Of a stretch of DNA of 27,767 nt, positions 24,775 to 27,767 are shown piece after piece. Both the position numbers and the translations under genes were made by a program. Each line of letters opens with the position of its first letter. Within the stretch, counting starts at the first letter, position 1. Location of the stretch: the NCBI GenBank assembly GCA_002309475.1, contig DBXJ01000078.1, positions 1-27,767 on the forward strand. Reading direction: 5' to 3'. The notes beneath the pieces were generated by a model. That model did no database searches and was not told the DNA's origin. It worked only from the letters and a program-made list of their open reading frames with translations. This DNA comes from Bacteroidales bacterium UBA1215. Its GTDB lineage: Bacteria; Bacteroidota; Bacteroidia; Bacteroidales; WCHB1-69.

Positions 24775-26910
24775 ATGAAAGTTTATCAAACAAGTGAAAT
24801 TAGAAATATTGCCCTTTTGGGTAATTCTCGTTCCGGAAAAACATCGTTAGCAGAGTCGATGTTGTTTCATGGTGGTGTTATCAGTCGTAGAGGCAGCATA
24901 GAAGATAAAAATACTGTTTCTGACTATCGTGATATAGAATTAGAAAGAGGTAATTCTATCTATTCCACCGTCATGTATGCAGAGCATAATGGTGTAAAAA
25001 TCAACATTATTGACTGTCCCGGCTTTGACGATTTTGTCGGAGAAGTTGTGGGAGCATTAAGAGTTACAGACGCTGCTTTGATGGTTGTTAATGCTCAAAA
25101 TGGTGTTGAAGTCGGCACAGAAATCCAATGGCGTTGGACAAAGAAAACCAACATGCCTGTTATTTTTGCCGTTAATCAATTAGACCATGAAAAAGCTAAT
25201 TTTGACGAAACCATTCACGATTTGAAAGAAGAATTCGGCGGTAGCGTTACCGTTATCCAATATCCTGTCAATGCCGGCACCGGATTTGACTCCGTGATAG
25301 ATTTGCTCCAAATGAAATTGTTAAAATTCCCTGTTAACGGAGGCAAAATGATTGTGGAAGACATTCCTGCAAGTGAAATGGGCAAAGCAGAGGAATTGCA
25401 ATCTGCATTGATAGAAAATGCTGCTGAAAACGAAGAGTCATTAATGGAAAAATTCTTCGAAGAAGGCACATTGACAGAAGAAGAAATTATAAAAGGTTTG
25501 AAGATAGGTTTGAAAAACAGAGGTATTTTCCCGGTTCTTTGCTGTGCCGCCAAAACCGACCAAGGCATAGAACGCGTAATGGAATTTATCAAAAACAACT
25601 GCCCTGCTCCTAATGAATCACTCCGTATAGTAAAATCCAACAACGGAGAATTACATTGCAATGCAGCAGATCCATTTTCTGCTTTCGTTTTCAAAACTTC
25701 TATCGAACAACACGTCGGTGAAGTTTCATTTATGAAAATTTTTGCCGGAGAAGTAACCGAAGCCATGGATGTGGTAAATGGTGTAAATGGTTCCAAAGAA
25801 CGTTTATCTCAATTGTTGTGCGTAGCAGGTAAAAACCGCGAAAGAGTTGAAAAAGCTGTTGCCGGAGATATTGTAGCTACTATCAAACTAAAGAGCGTTT
25901 ACAATCAACACACCCTCAATTCTATTAAAAATCCTTCAATGGTGATAGAACCTACCGAATATCCTGAACCAAAATTCCGTACTGCAGTAAAAGCAAAAGA
26001 CAATACTGAAGACGAAAAATTAGGTGCTGTTTTGAATGATATTCGTAAAACGGACCCGACATTCTTGATGGAACAATCCAAAGAATTGAAACAAACCATC
26101 ATTTCCGGTCAAGGTGAACAACACTTAAACATTGTAAAATGGATTATTGAAAATATCAACAAGATTGCTATTGAATACTATGCTCCGAAGATTCCGTATC
26201 GTGAAACTATCACCAAATCGGCAGAAGCTATGTATCGTCACAAAAAACAATCCGGTGGTGCCGGACAATTTGGAGAAGTTCACATGTTGATAGAACCTTA
26301 CTACGAAGGCATGCCTAACCAAACCAAATATCCTATCCGTGGCACAGAAAGTTACGATCTTCCTTGGGGCGGAAAATTGATATTCAACAACTGTATTGTC
26401 GGTGGTGCCATTGATGCACGTTTTATGCCTGCCATCTTAAAAGGTATTATGGAAAAGATGGAAGAAGGTCCTTTGACAGGTTCTTATGCCCGCGATATTG
26501 TTGTTAATATCTACGATGGCAAAATGCACCCTGTAGATTCTAACGAAATGGCATTCAAATTGGCAGGACGTAACGCCTTTAAAGAAGCATTTAAAAATGC
26601 AGGTCCTCGTATTTTGGAACCTATCTACGATGTTGAAGTCTATGTACCATCAGAAAGCATGGGTGGCGTTATGACCGATTTGCAAGGTCGTAGAGGTATT
26701 GTGATGGGAATGGACAGCGACGGCAAATTCCAAACTTTGCGTGCTAAAGTTCCATTGGCAGAAATGAACAAATATTCTACCTCTTTGAGTTCTTTGACAA
26801 GCGGCAGAGCTTCTTACGGAATGAAATATGCCGAATATCAACAAGTTCCTGCTGATGTTCAAGCTGCATTGTTGAAAGCCTACGAAGAATCTCAAACTGA
26901 CGAAGACTAA
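24775..26910 (+). CDS. Elongation factor G paralog (EF-G2-like)
   Basis: This 711-residue protein has full EF-G architecture: G domain (1 to about 275), domain II (about 290-375) and domains III-V, including QSGGAGQFGEVHM in domain IV and the domain V segment MGGVMTDLQGRRGIVMGMD. Its GTPase motifs depart from translocase EF-G: G1 reads GNSRSGKT (16-23) instead of AHIDAGKT, switch I ERGNSI (57-62) instead of ERGITI, G3 DCPGF (80-84) instead of DTPGH so the catalytic histidine is Phe84, and G4 NQLD (134-137) instead of NKMD. The start MKVYQTSEIRNIALLG resembles, from memory, the Bacteroides EF-G2 family, reported to support translation without GTP hydrolysis. Standing alone, away from rpsL, rpsG or tufA, it is probably not the main EF-G. 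Confidence 0.92.
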   Translation: MKVYQTSEIRNIALLGNSRSGKTSLAESMLFHGGVISRRGSIEDKNTVSDYRDIELERGNSIYSTVMYAEHNGVKINIIDCPGFDDFVGEVVGALRVTDAALMVVNAQNGVEVGTEIQWRWTKKTNMPVIFAVNQLDHEKANFDETIHDLKEEFGGSVTVIQYPVNAGTGFDSVIDLLQMKLLKFPVNGGKMIVEDIPASEMGKAEELQSALIENAAENEESLMEKFFEEGTLTEEEIIKGLKIGLKNRGIFPVLCCAAKTDQGIERVMEFIKNNCPAPNESLRIVKSNNGELHCNAADPFSAFVFKTSIEQHVGEVSFMKIFAGEVTEAMDVVNGVNGSKERLSQLLCVAGKNRERVEKAVAGDIVATIKLKSVYNQHTLNSIKNPSMVIEPTEYPEPKFRTAVKAKDNTEDEKLGAVLNDIRKTDPTFLMEQSKELKQTIISGQGEQHLNIVKWIIENINKIAIEYYAPKIPYRETITKSAEAMYRHKKQSGGAGQFGEVHMLIEPYYEGMPNQTKYPIRGTESYDLPWGGKLIFNNCIVGGAIDARFMPAILKGIMEKMEEGPLTGSYARDIVVNIYDGKMHPVDSNEMAFKLAGRNAFKEAFKNAGPRILEPIYDVEVYVPSESMGGVMTDLQGRRGIVMGMDSDGKFQTLRAKVPLAEMNKYSTSLSSLTSGRASYGMKYAEYQQVPADVQAALLKAYEESQTDED

Positions 26911-26937
26911 TGTAGTTGATTTTCATCATCATATTCA

Positions 26938-26969
26938 AAAAAAAAGCGAAATTCGTTTCGCTTTTTTTT
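26938..26969 (+). terminator. Terminator of the EF-G2-like gene
   Basis: A 14-bp perfect stem with core agcgaaa/tttcgct is capped by a UUCG loop (26952-26955), and the right arm ends in eight Ts. It lies about 27 bases after the stop codon. Confidence 0.9.
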
Positions 26970-27036
26970 ATTAATAAAAATTATACGCTATTAATATTTT
27001 TCTTGCATAAAATAAGTTTTGTATTCATTTTTGTTG

Positions 27037-27044
27037 TATATTTG
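27037..27044 (+). promoter_or_regulatory. -7 promoter element upstream of the lipocalin-like gene
   Basis: TATATTTG matches TAnnTTTG; the leader to the ATG at 27114 would be about 65 bases. No well-spaced -33 TTG is seen. Confidence 0.5.
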
Positions 27045-27113
27045 CATCGTCAAAAAATTTTTTTCGTCTAAAATTGTCTTGAACCATAATTTATAATATA
27101 AAACAATAGTACC

Positions 27114-27584
27114 ATGAAGTATCAACACATCAAAATTATCTTTGCCATTATTATTTCTGCCATAATGCTGACGGCATTCCAATGCGGCAGAGACGAAGAA
27201 CCGTCAATAGTAGGATCGTGGAAGTTCAAAAGTTGCCAAGAGTATTACTATAACTCATGGCCTGCACCATACGATACAATAAAGACCAACCCCTACCCTC
27301 CTTTGCGAGACGTGTTGTTTGAAGCAGGTGGTAATTCAAATGTGGAAATAATGACCATAGCAGAGGTAATTCCTCCAGCTTATTACAATTGTGAGGATTA
27401 TATGTGGACAATGTCTGACAATAACGACACCGTGTTTTTGAATCATCAAAATCATGATGAATTGAAGAAGTTGGAGATTGTAGAACTCACTCCTAAGGAA
27501 TTGGTTGTTCGGTTCACAATTTACCGAGCTGGTCCCGAGGCTGGAGGGGTATCTGTTTATACCAGTACCTACCGCCGCAAATAA
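27114..27584 (+). CDS. Small lipocalin-like putative lipoprotein
   Basis: This 156-residue protein has a hydrophobic N-terminal signal (about 8-20) ending in TAFQC, with Cys24 as the likely lipidation site. Gln at -1 is not the usual Gly/Ala/Ser, so lipidation is probable rather than certain. The mature part starts IVGSWKFKSCQEYY, a pattern common in Bacteroidota lipocalin-like proteins (short N-terminal G-x-W strand), followed by beta-strand-rich segments (MWTMSDNNDTVFLN, LEIVELTPKELVVRFTIY). Two further cysteines (about 41 and 93) could form a disulfide. Ligand and role are unknown. It has its own promoter element and lies between the EF-G2 terminator and another exported protein. Confidence 0.72.
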   Translation: MKYQHIKIIFAIIISAIMLTAFQCGRDEEPSIVGSWKFKSCQEYYYNSWPAPYDTIKTNPYPPLRDVLFEAGGNSNVEIMTIAEVIPPAYYNCEDYMWTMSDNNDTVFLNHQNHDELKKLEIVELTPKELVVRFTIYRAGPEAGGVSVYTSTYRRK

Positions 27585-27611
27585 AAACGCAAGACATCCG
27601 ACAAAAAATTG

Positions 27612-27619
27612 TATTTTTG
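27612..27619 (+). promoter_or_regulatory. -7 promoter element upstream of the last gene
   Basis: TATTTTTG matches TAnnTTTG and lies 25 bases before the ATG at 27645. Confidence 0.5.
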
Positions 27620-27644
27620 CGGAAAATTAAAAAAAAACAAGAAT

Positions 27645-27767
27645 ATGAAAAAGTTATTATTTATAGTAATCGTATTATGCCTTTTATGTAATATATGGGC
27701 ACAAAACACCAAAACCATTACTTTTACCGCCCGTTATACAGACGACTCTTATGTTTCTTTGTCTTCT
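27645..27767 (+). CDS. Exported protein, N-terminal 41 residues only
   Basis: The reading frame runs off the window end. The visible part is a signal peptide (MKKLLFIVIV start, likely cut at WA-Q, 19/20) followed by NTKTITFTARYTDDSYVSL. That mature start resembles a pattern I associate with Bacteroidota cell-surface proteins that begin with a short FTA...Y..L beta segment and often end in a T9SS sorting domain. Because the C-terminus is missing, T9SS export is only a guess. A -7 element stands 25 bases upstream. Confidence 0.7.
   Translation, partial: MKKLLFIVIVLCLLCNIWAQNTKTITFTARYTDDSYVSLSS

Noticed and set aside
25215..25796. A 193-codon minus-strand open frame
   Set aside because: It lies fully antisense to the EF-G2-like G domain, with no signal peptide, domain or promoter.

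Overview
This window is an AT-rich chromosomal segment from a member of the Bacteroidota, most likely a Bacteroidales-type organism. Four things point there: a complete type IX secretion (T9SS) core set (porP, porK, porL, porM, porN); a TonB-dependent receptor paired with a DUF4249 lipoprotein; an EF-G paralog of the Bacteroidales EF-G2 type; and repeated upstream matches to the Bacteroidota -7 promoter element TAnnTTTG. Most genes are housekeeping or envelope genes with short gaps and terminal overlaps. I see no phage, insertion sequence, CRISPR array or integration signature.

Layout. 1-1555: 3' part of tRNA-Arg(ACG), its terminator, and an unrecognised exported protein. 1670-4307: a compact run of a GGGP-synthase-family prenyltransferase (pcrB), a Fur-like regulator, an Nfu-type Fe-S scaffold and a YchF-type P-loop ATPase. 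4343-9709: a large exported protein with a CAP-like and an OmpA-like region, a duplicated DUF1599 protein, a DoxX-like membrane protein with a thioredoxin-like tail, and nadE. 9772-16350: porP, then a terminator and a fresh promoter, then porK-porL-porM-porN and a closing terminator. 16397-20121: recG, dus and engB as an overlapping operon. 24538-20183 (minus strand): TonB-dependent receptor, DUF4249 lipoprotein and an alpha/beta hydrolase with a LysM domain. 24676-26969: EF-G2-like factor and its terminator. 27037-27767: a small lipocalin-like lipoprotein and the first 41 codons of an exported protein.

How the genes fit together. PorL and PorM form the inner-membrane motor of the T9SS, PorK and PorN form the periplasmic ring attached to the outer membrane, and PorP is the associated outer-membrane beta-barrel. 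Several neighbours encode exported proteins that could depend on this envelope machinery, but no complete T9SS C-terminal sorting domain is visible here. The minus-strand operon looks like a nutrient-uptake or surface-processing unit. The rest is DNA repair, tRNA modification, ribosome assembly, NAD synthesis and translation.

I did not find a convincingly new multi-gene system. The best leads are the EF-G paralog with altered GTPase motifs, the CAP/OmpA-like exported protein behind a perfect 13-bp inverted repeat, the receptor-DUF4249-hydrolase operon, the GGGPS/Fur-like overlap, and the terminator-promoter split between porP and porKLMN.
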